29,074 nt of DNA from an uncultured Eubacteriales bacterium (GTDB lineage: Bacteria > Bacillota > Clostridia > Lachnospirales > Lachnospiraceae). The translations under genes and the position numbers were made by a program. The DNA is taken from NCBI GenBank assembly GCA_900548855.1, contig URMF01000043.1:1-29074 (forward strand), in the 5' to 3' direction. A model generated the notes under the pieces. The model searched no databases, was not told the DNA's origin, and saw only the letters and a list, made by a program, of their open reading frames with translations. Shown one piece after another: positions 1 to 7,636 of the stretch; the stretch's first letter is position 1; each line of letters starts with the position of its first letter.

Positions 1-367
1 CTCTGGCAGCTGCAATGGAAACAGCCAGAATAGCATTCGCACCAAGCTTAGACTTATCCTTCGTTCCATCTGCCTCCATCATAGCTTTATCCACCGCATA
101 AATATCCGATGCATCCATTCCGGTAACCGCATCATTTATAATCGTATTGATATTTTCAACCGCCTTCGTCACACCTTTTCCTAAGTATCTGGATTTATCA
201 CCATCCCTTAACTCCAATGCCTCAAACTCACCTGTAGACGCTCCGCTGGGAGCTGTGCCTCTTGCAACTGTACCATCTGCCAAGGTTACCTCTGCCTCAA
301 CAGTAGGGTTTCCTCTTGAATCCATAATTTCCCGTCCGATAACTTTTTCAATCTCCAAATAATTCAT
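1..367 (-). CDS. eno: Enolase, N-terminal part (cut by window edge)
   Basis: Translation from the ATG at 367 reads MNYLEIEKVIGREIMDSRGN, then PTVEAEVTLADGTVARGTAPSGASTG in two overlapping stretches. This is the classic enolase N-terminal domain, with the DSRGNPTVE strand and the mobile PSGASTG catalytic loop. About 122 of the usual ~430 residues are present; the rest lies left of the window. Enolase interconverts 2-phosphoglycerate and phosphoenolpyruvate in cytoplasmic glycolysis. An AAGGAG ribosome site lies 9-10 nt before the start. The DUF3793 stop codon is only 23 bp upstream with no terminator between, so eno is probably transcribed at least partly from the DUF3793 promoter. Confidence 0.97.
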   Translation of the reverse strand, partial: MNYLEIEKVIGREIMDSRGNPTVEAEVTLADGTVARGTAPSGASTGEFEALELRDGDKSRYLGKGVTKAVENINTIINDAVTGMDASDIYAVDKAMMEADGTKDKSKLGANAILAVSIAAAR

Positions 368-390
368 TATTTAAATTCTCCTTTTTTATT

Positions 391-978
391 TTATACTGTG
401 ATATCCTTTATTTTCTGTCCGGAAACCACCGCCATAACGGCGCGCTCCCGTTCTTCGTCATATTGCCGGAATTTTTGGATTGTACGCTGCACATCATGAT
501 ATACCTTCCAATAACCGGAATAGATAAAATTCTTTCCGTCATTTTCCAGAAATCCTTTTACATCCATCAGCGGATATTCTAAAAAGATTCCGATTTCATG
601 CGGAAATGCTGCATTCCCACTGCTATAAAAGCAAATCCGGTTTGACAAGCGCTCCAGCATATCATCAAGATTATCCGACATATAACCATACTCCTTCAAA
701 AAATCCCGGACTTCCTCTGCATGCAAATACGTTACCAGCTCCCTTTCCCGATAAAGATACAAAACTCCCTTATCACCCTTTGTCTTCAGAAAGCGATAAG
801 AAATGTCTGTCCCCTGAAGCAAATATCCAATTCGGAAAAACTCTCTCCCCGTCACTGTCATAATATTAGCCGCCTTGCTTCCCGATAAAATCGGCGCACA
901 ATGAATTGCCAGCAGCAGTGATATTCTGGTCTCTTCATCCAAAGCAGTCTTAAGCTTCATAATTTCCTGTATTGGCAT
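391..978 (-). CDS. DUF3793 family protein
   Basis: A 195-residue soluble protein without a signal peptide or membrane segment. The C-terminal half carries the stretch FLEYPLMDVKGFLEN followed by YSGYWKVYHDVQRTIQKF, which I recognise as the DUF3793 signature. The biochemical function is unknown. In Clostridia, from memory, family members often sit beside ferrous-iron transport (feo) genes and flavodoxins, which suggests a link to iron; neither is adjacent here. The start at 978 has a GAGG element about 9 nt upstream; a second ATG at 960 is possible. A perfect palindrome with core TTAGTTATAACTAA lies 139 bp upstream, and eno follows after 23 bp. Confidence 0.8.
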   Translation of the reverse strand: MPIQEIMKLKTALDEETRISLLLAIHCAPILSGSKAANIMTVTGREFFRIGYLLQGTDISYRFLKTKGDKGVLYLYRERELVTYLHAEEVRDFLKEYGYMSDNLDDMLERLSNRICFYSSGNAAFPHEIGIFLEYPLMDVKGFLENDGKNFIYSGYWKVYHDVQRTIQKFRQYDEERERAVMAVVSGQKIKDITV

Positions 979-1116
979 TTCTTATTTCCTCTTGCTTTCC
1001 TTATATCTTTTTGCTTACCTTACAAAATAAACCATCTTTTTATACAGGAGAATTTTCTTACATCTGTCTCCTATACTTAATATGTCCCATTTGCAGATGG
1101 ATTATGAATATTTTCT

Positions 1117-1134
1117 AATTAGTTATAACTAATT
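1117..1134. promoter_or_regulatory. Palindromic operator upstream of DUF3793-eno
   Basis: AATTAGTTATAACTAATT is a perfect 18-bp inverted repeat in the 200-bp spacer between the permease stop and DUF3793. On the minus strand it lies just before a CATAAT-like -10. The same 14-bp core, TTAGTTATAACTAA, recurs upstream of the ABC operon at 4775-4788. The size and symmetry suit a dimeric repressor; DtxR/IdeR-type iron regulators use related TTAG...CTAA sites, but that assignment is inferred. Confidence 0.6.
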
Positions 1135-1178
1135 TCATGTTTATAATATAAAAATGAGCAGCAGCACTCCCAAAACAG

Positions 1179-3908
1179 TTATTCCACATTTTTCAGTGCT
1201 TCATCCATTGGAATTTTCTTGATTCTTCTAAAATCAAGTCCCATAACAATCAGATACCCAATTAATACGAACAAGAACATCCTCGCATATCCCCACGGAG
1301 TCATCACAAAGGGATACCATCCGCTGTAACTTGACAGCATGATTTTCCATGTTACGGTCATAACAAGCGTACCCAAAAAAACACTGACCGTATCAGCAAT
1401 CACAAAAACAACGGTTGTGGAAAGCAAGTACAGTTTTGCTATTTCGCCGTTTTCATAGCCCAGAATCTTCGTCATGGAGATTGCGTTTTCATTTTTCTCA
1501 ATGATAATCTTGGTGAGCAAATAAATCAGCACCACCGACAACAGGATACACAGAACCTGAAAATACTGCATATATGCACCCATTGAATGTTCAAGCTGGT
1601 CACACATTTTAGTGATATCCCTTTCAGTGATAACTGTTGCGATATCATCCCCTGAAATATCTGTAATTTCCGAATCAGACAGGTATCCTGTAAATTCATC
1701 CTCTTCCATGTCAAAGGAACTGCAGAACTGTTCCATCGGCATATAAACCGAAAGATTCAAGGATTTATCATAAAATCCAATAGCCTTAAATTCATACCGT
1801 TTATTCTCATATTTTTCTTCCAGAGAAAATGTGTCACCCACTGATATGCCGTATTTATCCGCAAAGGATTCTGAAATATAAACCTCTCCTTCCTGCAGTC
1901 CATCTAAACCGTCAATTTTTACATAACTGCTATTATCCGCAATACCATATACAGAAATCTCCTCATCTATCGTATTGCTTTTTCTTTGCAGAGATTTCAT
2001 TCCAAAGACCTCAGCAGATTCATTTGACGTTGTAATTCGGTTTCCGTCCTTGTCCTCGCAGGATTTCAACACATACTGATAATCCACAAACATCATGTTT
2101 TTCGCATTATCCTTGTAATAATCCAGAGTGTCAGGCAGCCCTATCGCCATAGCCAGCATCACACAGACGAAAAAAACACCAAAAAACAAAATCAGATAGT
2201 TCGGAATATTCTGAAAAATAATACGCAGACGGAAACGATTAAAAAATTTCCATTTTGGCAAACGTATCGCTTTTTTTCGCGTGGTCTTTTTTAAATCCTG
2301 TCGCAAGAATTCAAGCGGCGTATGCTTCATTTCCCTCGTTATGACCACAAGATTTACAACAAACATAAGTACAAGCGGAATCAATGTGGTCTTAAAAAAT
2401 GCGGTCGGATTCCAAACCGTCTCATAAGCAGGCAGACTATAGCTGTTATAATACATAGATACCACCACATTTTTAAATACCGTATACCCAAGCAGGTTTC
2501 CGACTGCCGCCGCAATCAGCGTAACAATCACAGGCATAGTGAGATAATGGTGAATCAACTCCCTGCGGGTATATCCCGATGCCCTCAGTGTTCCTATCGT
2601 TTTCGATTCTTTAGTAATAGTATTACTGATGGTTACAGCAAAGATAAAAGCGATAATCACAATCAGAATATCGAGGAGTACGCCGCCCATTGCTTCGTCC
2701 GATCCCATATCCTCCGTAGCGAAATGAATGGCCTGATTAGCATAAGCAGGAAGATAATCTGCAAGCGCATTCTCTCCGACAACAGTCTGTGTCAGCAACG
2801 CTTTCATAAAATCATCGGAAAGCTTCTTTTCTGCTTTTTCATCTGACGGCACGGTTCCATATTTCCATGCATAAACATAATGTATTGGCGTTTCAAGATT
2901 TGCAAAGCCTTCCTCTGTAACCATTGCCACATCGAATTTTAGAGCGTCAAACATCATATCTGTATTTTTTTCGTGGAGTGTAGAATAATTGACATAGGCA
3001 ATTAATCCCACTACCTCCCATTTTCTGCCGCCAACAGTAACGGTATCGCCAATTTTAATACCAGTGTTGTCTGCGTGCATACGGTCAAGGGCGATTTCGT
3101 CCGCCGTTGTTGGAAAGCGCCCAGCCAAAAGGCAGGCATTGTTAATATCATCTGTTTCCGTATATACACGGACGGTACCGTCCGTTTTACCGTCATTGTC
3201 ATTGTCTTCGTCCTCATTGCGGTAAAAATTTTTATAAATATGTACCGGAACGGCTTGGAAACCAGAATCATCCAGCTCATATTTTTCTTCTGCATCTGCA
3301 TATTCTTCATCAATTTCCGTCAGAATTTCATCCCATACTTCATCATAGGCTTTTTCATATGCTTGGGCATAAGCAGACTGATACGAATCTTTATAAGCGG
3401 AATCGTAAGCGGTTTGATAATCTCCGCTTTTTTTTGCATTCTCAATTGCTGCTGGCAACACAGCCGCAACCGTAATCTCGTCTAACCCCTGTGCCCGCAA
3501 GGAATTTTTCATTTGCTGTTCAAAGGTCGAATCAAATTCTTTTGCAAACCCTGTGTCAAATTCCTTTGTAAATTTGCTCTCAAATTCATCCGCAAATTTT
3601 TCATCCAGCTCATCCTTTGCCTTATTCAAATAATAGGCTTTTATGTCGGCTTTTTCACCATTTGCAATCTTTTCAAGAAGTGCGGCATCCGCCTGTTTTT
3701 CCAATTCAAAATGTCCATCCTCTAATTTATATTTTGTAATGCCTCCATTCGCCGCAGTCATCATACTTTCGTTGGCTACATACATTCCCGACACAAATCC
3801 AATTGTGAGAATTAGAAAAAGGCTGACAACAAGATACTTTTTCCAATCGCCAAAAAGCTCCCTTGGTATCCGCCGGTAAAGCGGATTTTTTATTTTTGGG
3901 TTTGTCAT
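1179..3908 (-). CDS. FtsX-like ABC transporter permease with large extracytoplasmic insert
   Basis: A 909-residue membrane protein. One N-terminal helix (YLVVSLFLILTIGFV) is followed by about 370 extracytoplasmic residues, then FtsX-type helix blocks with the cytoplasmic segment KESKTIGTLRASGYTRREL, a second extracytoplasmic domain, and a C-terminal FtsX block with EKNENAISMTKILGYENGEI. This is the double-FtsX layout of MacB/LolCE-related permeases of Gram-positives, which usually move peptides or lipids or act mechanically, not as importers. The first loop holds two unusual runs of aromatics at every fourth residue. The start is set at 3908 because AAGGAG lies 10 nt upstream; an in-frame ATG at 3929 overlaps the ATPase stop as ATGGTAA but has a poorer site. 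It is translationally coupled to the ATPase. The substrate is unknown. Confidence 0.88.
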   Translation of the reverse strand: MTNPKIKNPLYRRIPRELFGDWKKYLVVSLFLILTIGFVSGMYVANESMMTAANGGITKYKLEDGHFELEKQADAALLEKIANGEKADIKAYYLNKAKDELDEKFADEFESKFTKEFDTGFAKEFDSTFEQQMKNSLRAQGLDEITVAAVLPAAIENAKKSGDYQTAYDSAYKDSYQSAYAQAYEKAYDEVWDEILTEIDEEYADAEEKYELDDSGFQAVPVHIYKNFYRNEDEDNDNDGKTDGTVRVYTETDDINNACLLAGRFPTTADEIALDRMHADNTGIKIGDTVTVGGRKWEVVGLIAYVNYSTLHEKNTDMMFDALKFDVAMVTEEGFANLETPIHYVYAWKYGTVPSDEKAEKKLSDDFMKALLTQTVVGENALADYLPAYANQAIHFATEDMGSDEAMGGVLLDILIVIIAFIFAVTISNTITKESKTIGTLRASGYTRRELIHHYLTMPVIVTLIAAAVGNLLGYTVFKNVVVSMYYNSYSLPAYETVWNPTAFFKTTLIPLVLMFVVNLVVITREMKHTPLEFLRQDLKKTTRKKAIRLPKWKFFNRFRLRIIFQNIPNYLILFFGVFFVCVMLAMAIGLPDTLDYYKDNAKNMMFVDYQYVLKSCEDKDGNRITTSNESAEVFGMKSLQRKSNTIDEEISVYGIADNSSYVKIDGLDGLQEGEVYISESFADKYGISVGDTFSLEEKYENKRYEFKAIGFYDKSLNLSVYMPMEQFCSSFDMEEDEFTGYLSDSEITDISGDDIATVITERDITKMCDQLEHSMGAYMQYFQVLCILLSVVLIYLLTKIIIEKNENAISMTKILGYENGEIAKLYLLSTTVVFVIADTVSVFLGTLVMTVTWKIMLSSYSGWYPFVMTPWGYARMFLFVLIGYLIVMGLDFRRIKKIPMDEALKNVE

Positions 3909-3922
3909 ATCATCCACACTCC

Positions 3923-4639
3923 TTACCATTCCAGCTCAGAAGCCGAAATTTTATTTATATTGTTTTCACTATGCCGCACTTTCCCGTCACGCAGCTTTAT
4001 GACATGATCCGCAATGCCTTTAATTGCCTCGTTGTGTGTCACCATAATGACGGTATTTTTGTACTTTTGGTTGATTTCCTCAATTAACTTCAAAATCTCC
4101 TTGGAAGTGGCATAATCCAGTGCTCCTGTAGGCTCATCGCACAGAAGAATATCCGGATTTTTTATAATCGCCCTGCCAATGGAAACGCGTTGCTGCTGTC
4201 CGCCGGAAAGTTGGTTCGGCAGTTTGTACCGGTGTTCATACAAACCAAGCGTATTCAGCAGTTCGTCAATATCCAGCGGATAATCTGACAAATATGCTCC
4301 CACCTCAATATTTTCTTTTACATTGAGATTTCCTATCAAGTTGTATAGCTGGAATACATACCCCAGATGCTTACGGCGGTACTGCGTAAGCCGTTTTTCA
4401 TCCAAATCTTCCAGCTTATCCCCATTTATGGAAATGTAGCCAGAATCTGCACTGTCAATGCCTCCAATAATATTCAATAAAGTGGATTTCCCTGAACCGG
4501 AAGGACCAAGCAGAACACAAAACTCTCCCTTTGCGATAGAAAAGTTCATTCCTCGCAACACCTCCTGCCTTGTATCCCCACTACCGAAAGATTTTTTTAA
4601 ATCGACAATTTCCAAAAATTTTTTTTCCTGTACTAACAT
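3923..4639 (-). CDS. ABC transporter ATP-binding protein (MacB/LolD-like)
   Basis: A 238-residue ATPase. It has Walker A GPSGSGKST at residues 45-53, the Q-loop in YVFQLYNL, the ABC signature LSGGQQQR at 144-151, Walker B ILLCDEPTGALD at 164-175 and the switch histidine in MVTHN. DEPTGALD is typical of the MacB/LolD/FtsE branch that partners FtsX-like permeases, and such a permease follows directly. AAAGG lies 9 nt before the ATG at 4639; the ATG at 4648 overlaps that site and is unlikely. The leader carries a palindromic operator and a small inverted-repeat element (4670-4734), so the message begins with a long hairpin. Confidence 0.93.
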   Translation of the reverse strand: MLVQEKKFLEIVDLKKSFGSGDTRQEVLRGMNFSIAKGEFCVLLGPSGSGKSTLLNIIGGIDSADSGYISINGDKLEDLDEKRLTQYRRKHLGYVFQLYNLIGNLNVKENIEVGAYLSDYPLDIDELLNTLGLYEHRYKLPNQLSGGQQQRVSIGRAIIKNPDILLCDEPTGALDYATSKEILKLIEEINQKYKNTVIMVTHNEAIKGIADHVIKLRDGKVRHSENNINKISASELEW

Positions 4640-4669
4640 AATAATCATCCTTTCTTTTTATATAATAGT

Positions 4670-4734
4670 TAGGTAATTGCAAAACTCCTTATTCCTAACG
4701 TATTCTACATAAAATAAAGTTTCGCAATTGCCTA
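4670..4734. mobile_element. MITE-like element, copy A (65 bp)
   Basis: The left end TAGGTAATTGCAAAACT and the right end AGTTTCGCAATTGCCTA are inverted repeats matching at 15 of 17 positions, with TA at both outer edges. The interior is about 31 bp and partly self-complementary (TTATT against AATAA). The same ends occur at 14174-14383, 17087-17100 and 28078. No coding capacity. It lies within the 5' leader of the ABC operon. Confidence 0.72.
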
Positions 4735-4770
4735 TATAAAATCGCAGAAAATCATTTTATATCACTAATC

Positions 4771-4792
4771 TAAGTTAGTTATAACTAACTTA
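4771..4792. promoter_or_regulatory. Palindromic operator upstream of ABC operon
   Basis: A perfect 22-bp inverted repeat centred on TTAGTTATAACTAA (4775-4788), with the symmetry extending four bases each side. Reading on the minus strand, a TATAAA -10-like element follows 17 nt after the TTATAA inside the palindrome, so a bound dimer would cover the -35 region. The core is identical to that of the site at 1117-1134. Confidence 0.65.
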
Positions 4793-4805
4793 TCCTTTTA
4801 ATAAA

Positions 4806-4832
4806 AGCGGCTTTCTTATGTTAGTAGCCGCT
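4806..4832 (-). terminator. Possible intrinsic terminator (minus strand)
   Basis: AGCGGCT (4806-4812) pairs with AGCCGCT (4826-4832) around a 13-nt loop. On the minus strand the stem is followed by TTTTATT. No minus-strand gene lies immediately upstream, so it may insulate the ABC promoter from antisense transcription of the 5044 gene. The loop is long, so confidence is modest. Confidence 0.4.
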
Positions 4833-5000
4833 AACTTGATTTTAAATATACCTCTTCTTCAACGCTTTTGTCAAGCCGCGAACAGTTCCATCAACATCTA
4901 TCATATTCTTTTTTGAAGCAGATAGAAATCCGGTTATTTATCATGCAGCCAAACACCGCCCAATTATTTTAGTTGAATAAAACCTAAACTAACACTAGTG

Positions 5001-5014
5001 CGAACAAATGTTTT
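5001..5014 (+). promoter_or_regulatory. LexA (SOS) box
   Basis: CGAACAAATGTTTT matches the Gram-positive LexA/DinR consensus CGAACRNRYGTTYG at 13 of 14 positions; only the last base differs. It ends 4 bp before the -10 element TATACT at 5019-5024. The -10 is of extended type (TGATATACT) and the -35 is weak, so a bound repressor would block the promoter. The gene controlled is the membrane peptide at 5044. Confidence 0.62.
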
Positions 5015-5043
5015 GTGATATACTATGCTCAAGAGGTGAGGGT

Positions 5044-5274
5044 ATGAAAATTTTACTTATTTTAATTATGGCAACTGCCGCTGTTATGATAATTGTATAT
5101 TTTATAGCTTTACTGACAAAGCAAAGCCGAATGCTCATTGCATTTCGCATTATCATGTTGATTTTAATTATCCTGCTGCTTATTGCATGGATAACCAGCA
5201 TCATACTTGGACAGCACTTCATCCTGTTGCTTGGTCTGGCTGTTGTGTTCATTATAATGTATGCTTTCTCCTAA
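5044..5274 (+). CDS. Small hydrophobic membrane protein, candidate SOS-induced
   Basis: A 76-residue protein that is nearly all membrane: helices at about residues 2-24, 30-55 and 57-75, with a short basic link (TKQSR) and R35 at the start of the second helix. The start at 5044 has GAGGTGAG upstream; an in-frame ATG at 5008 falls inside the LexA box and upstream of the -10, so it is not usable. I do not recognise a family. The LexA box suggests DNA-damage induction. SOS-induced small membrane proteins such as YneA and SosA block division, but those have a single helix and an extracellular part, so this is not one of them by sequence. Its neighbours on both sides lie on the opposite strand, so it is monocistronic. 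Confidence 0.7.
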   Translation: MKILLILIMATAAVMIIVYFIALLTKQSRMLIAFRIIMLILIILLLIAWITSIILGQHFILLLGLAVVFIIMYAFS

Positions 5275-5346
5275 GCAGCAATTATTACCGGCTTACTATT
5301 TACAAGAACCTTCCTCTACCTCTCATGAAAGCATTCATTATAAAAA

Positions 5347-7215
5347 TTACAGCTTCTGAACAAACAATGCCCGGACTGCATTCAATACAGCAACAACCAT
5401 CACTCCTACATCTGCAAAAATCGCCAGCCACATATCAGCAATACCAAAAGCGCCTAGAATTAAACAAAGTATTTTTATTCCAATTGCAAAATAAATATTT
5501 TCATATACAATACGGATGCACTTTCTGGATATCCTAATTGCCTTTGCAATCTTTAACGGGTCATCATCCATCAGAACAATATCCGCCGCTTCAATTGCAG
5601 CATCTGAGCCTAATGCCCCCATGGCAATGCCGATATCCGCTCTGGATAACACCGGAGCATCATTTATGCCATCTCCTACAAAGGCAAGCTTCGCTTTCTC
5701 CGGTTTTCCCTCCAGTAACTCCTCTACCTTAGAAACCTTATCCGCCGGAAGCAGTTCACTATACACTTCTGTAATGCCAAGCTCCTTTGCCACCTGCTCT
5801 GCAACATTCCCTGCATCACCAGTCAGCATAACTTTCTTTGTAACACCTGCTCCTTTTAATGCCCGGATTGCTTCTTTTGCATGGGGCTTTATCTTATCAG
5901 AAATCAAAATATGTCCGGCATATTCGCCATCTACTGCCATATGCACAACCGTCCCCACATGGTGACAATCCTTATATCCTATACCAAGCCGTTTCATCAG
6001 TTTTGCATTACCCACTGCAACCGCAATACCGTCTACTTTTGCAAGTACACCATTTCCGCTGATTTCTTCCACATCCGTCACTCTGGTCTTATCCATTTCC
6101 TTACCATAAGCCTTCTGCAGACTCTTGCTAATTGGGTGGGAAGAAAAGCTCTCTGCCAGTGCTGCATATTCCAAAAGCTTCGCATCTTCCATCTCACTGT
6201 GATGCACTCCGCTTACCTCAAATACTCCCTGGGTCATGGTTCCGGTTTTATCAAATACCACGCACTTTGTCTGGGCAAGGGTCTCCAAATAGTTGGAGCC
6301 CTTTACCAACACACCCTCTTTGCTCGCCCCACCGATGCCGGCAAAAAAACTAAGGGGAATACTGATAACCAGAGCACAGGGACAACTGATAACCAGGAAG
6401 GTCAACGCACGGTAAATCCAGTCCCCCCATTCCGGTGACAGTCCCATAAACAGTATTCTTACCAGCGGTGGCAAAACGGCCAGAGCCAAAGCACTGTAGC
6501 ACACTGCAGGCGTATAATATCTTGCAAATTTTGAGATAAAATTTTCAGATTTCGATTTTTTTGAGCTGGAATTCTCCACTAAATCTAAAATCTTAGAAAC
6601 AGTGGATTCCCCAAATTCCCTGGTGGTTTCAATTTTCAAAACCCCGGTCATATTAATACATCCACTGATTACTTCATCCCCGGACTCTGCCTCCCGGGGC
6701 AGGCTTTCACCGGTTAAGGCACTGGTGTTCAATGTCGTTCTACCCTCTGTAATAATTCCGTCAATAGGAATCTTCTCTCCCGGTTGTACCACAATAACTG
6801 TTCCAATCTCCACCTCATCCGGAGCAACCTTTTCCAATTTGCCGTCTCTTTCAATATTGGCATAATCCGGACGGATATCCATCAACTCGCTGATATTGCG
6901 GCGGCTTCTCCCCACTGCATAGCTCTGGAACAGCTCTCCAATCTGATAAAACAACATAACAGCAACGCCTTCCGCGTAATCACCAAGTACGATGGCTCCA
7001 ATTGTTGCTACTGCCATCAGAAAATTCTCATCAAATACCTGCTTATTCAGTATACCTTTAAATGCTTTCTTTAGAATATCATATCCTATAACTAGATACG
7101 GAATCATATACAATCCAAATTTCAAATAGCCCTCTGCCGGAAGAACTGATAAAATAATGATAAGCAGAGCTGCCACAATAATACGAATCAGAACCCTTTT
7201 CTGCTTTTTATTCAT
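5347..7215 (-). CDS. cadA: Heavy-metal P1B-type ATPase (Cd/Zn/Co exporter)
   Basis: A 622-residue ATPase. Landmarks: TGES at 168-171, the membrane metal-binding motif SCPCALV with CPC at 278-280, the phosphorylated aspartate in DKTGT at 322-326, the HP-locus SSHPIS, and GDGINDAP near the C-terminus. CPC with the tail NAVRALF fits the zinc/cadmium branch better than copper. The usual N-terminal metal-binding domain is missing and is supplied by the gene just upstream. The start is at 7215, with AAAGAGGTG upstream; the frame stays open to 7266, but that extension lacks a ribosome site. It ends 73 bp from the convergent small membrane gene. It pumps metal ions out across the cytoplasmic membrane. 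Confidence 0.93.
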   Translation of the reverse strand: MNKKQKRVLIRIIVAALLIIILSVLPAEGYLKFGLYMIPYLVIGYDILKKAFKGILNKQVFDENFLMAVATIGAIVLGDYAEGVAVMLFYQIGELFQSYAVGRSRRNISELMDIRPDYANIERDGKLEKVAPDEVEIGTVIVVQPGEKIPIDGIITEGRTTLNTSALTGESLPREAESGDEVISGCINMTGVLKIETTREFGESTVSKILDLVENSSSKKSKSENFISKFARYYTPAVCYSALALAVLPPLVRILFMGLSPEWGDWIYRALTFLVISCPCALVISIPLSFFAGIGGASKEGVLVKGSNYLETLAQTKCVVFDKTGTMTQGVFEVSGVHHSEMEDAKLLEYAALAESFSSHPISKSLQKAYGKEMDKTRVTDVEEISGNGVLAKVDGIAVAVGNAKLMKRLGIGYKDCHHVGTVVHMAVDGEYAGHILISDKIKPHAKEAIRALKGAGVTKKVMLTGDAGNVAEQVAKELGITEVYSELLPADKVSKVEELLEGKPEKAKLAFVGDGINDAPVLSRADIGIAMGALGSDAAIEAADIVLMDDDPLKIAKAIRISRKCIRIVYENIYFAIGIKILCLILGAFGIADMWLAIFADVGVMVVAVLNAVRALFVQKL

Positions 7216-7243
7216 CCGAATCACCTCTTTCCCTAAAACGAAT

Positions 7244-7462
7244 TTATAAGAAAATCTCACAGTCATCTTCTACCTTTTTGCAATTCTTAAGTACATCCTG
7301 CATCACTGTCTTCGGCTCAACACCCTCCTCAAATTCTACAATCATTTTCAGCAGCATAAAGTTTACTGTTGCAGCCTTGACACCGGCTGTATTCCTGGCA
7401 GCCTCTTCCATCTTATTGGCACAGTTTGCGCAGTCCACATCAATTTTATACGTCTTTTTCAT
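7244..7462 (-). CDS. Stand-alone heavy-metal-associated (HMA) domain protein
   Basis: A 72-residue protein with a ferredoxin-like HMA fold: MKKTYKIDVDCANCANKMEE with metal cysteines C11 and C14 in the variant DCANC. This is the form seen in the N-terminal domains of zinc/cadmium ATPases, whereas copper chaperones have GMTC. It probably hands metal to, or regulates, the ATPase whose start is 28 bp downstream. AGGGAGGT lies 9 nt before the ATG. It is the first gene of the operon, directly behind an ArsR/SmtB-type operator. Confidence 0.88.
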   Translation of the reverse strand: MKKTYKIDVDCANCANKMEEAARNTAGVKAATVNFMLLKMIVEFEEGVEPKTVMQDVLKNCKKVEDDCEIFL

Positions 7463-7498
7463 AATAGAATACCTCCCTTTTGCTATCAGTCATTTCGT

Positions 7499-7520
7499 CA
7501 CATGAACATCTATTCATATG
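7499..7520. promoter_or_regulatory. ArsR/SmtB-type metal-sensor operator
   Basis: An imperfect 10-2-10 inverted repeat, half-sites CACATGAACA and TATTCATATG separated by TC. This closely matches the 12-2-12 operators of SmtB, CzrA and related ArsR-family zinc/cadmium sensors. It begins about 9 bp downstream of the -10 and so covers the transcription start of the HMA-ATPase operon. No ArsR gene is in the window. Confidence 0.72.
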
Positions 7521-7529
7521 TTTGCGTAT

Positions 7530-7557
7530 ATTATAACACACTATATATATCTGTCAA
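7530..7557 (-). promoter_or_regulatory. Promoter of HMA-ATPase operon
   Basis: On the minus strand: -35 TTGACA at 7557-7552, a 16-bp spacer and -10 TATAAT at 7535-7530, both consensus-perfect. The metal-sensor operator lies immediately downstream. A strong core promoter under tight repression fits metal-inducible export. Confidence 0.82.
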
Positions 7558-7636
7558 GGAAAACTTTATGCTTAATATAGTGTCTTATCTTTTTTTAATA
7601 TCTGAAATGTACTGATAATACCATGGTTATATTTTA

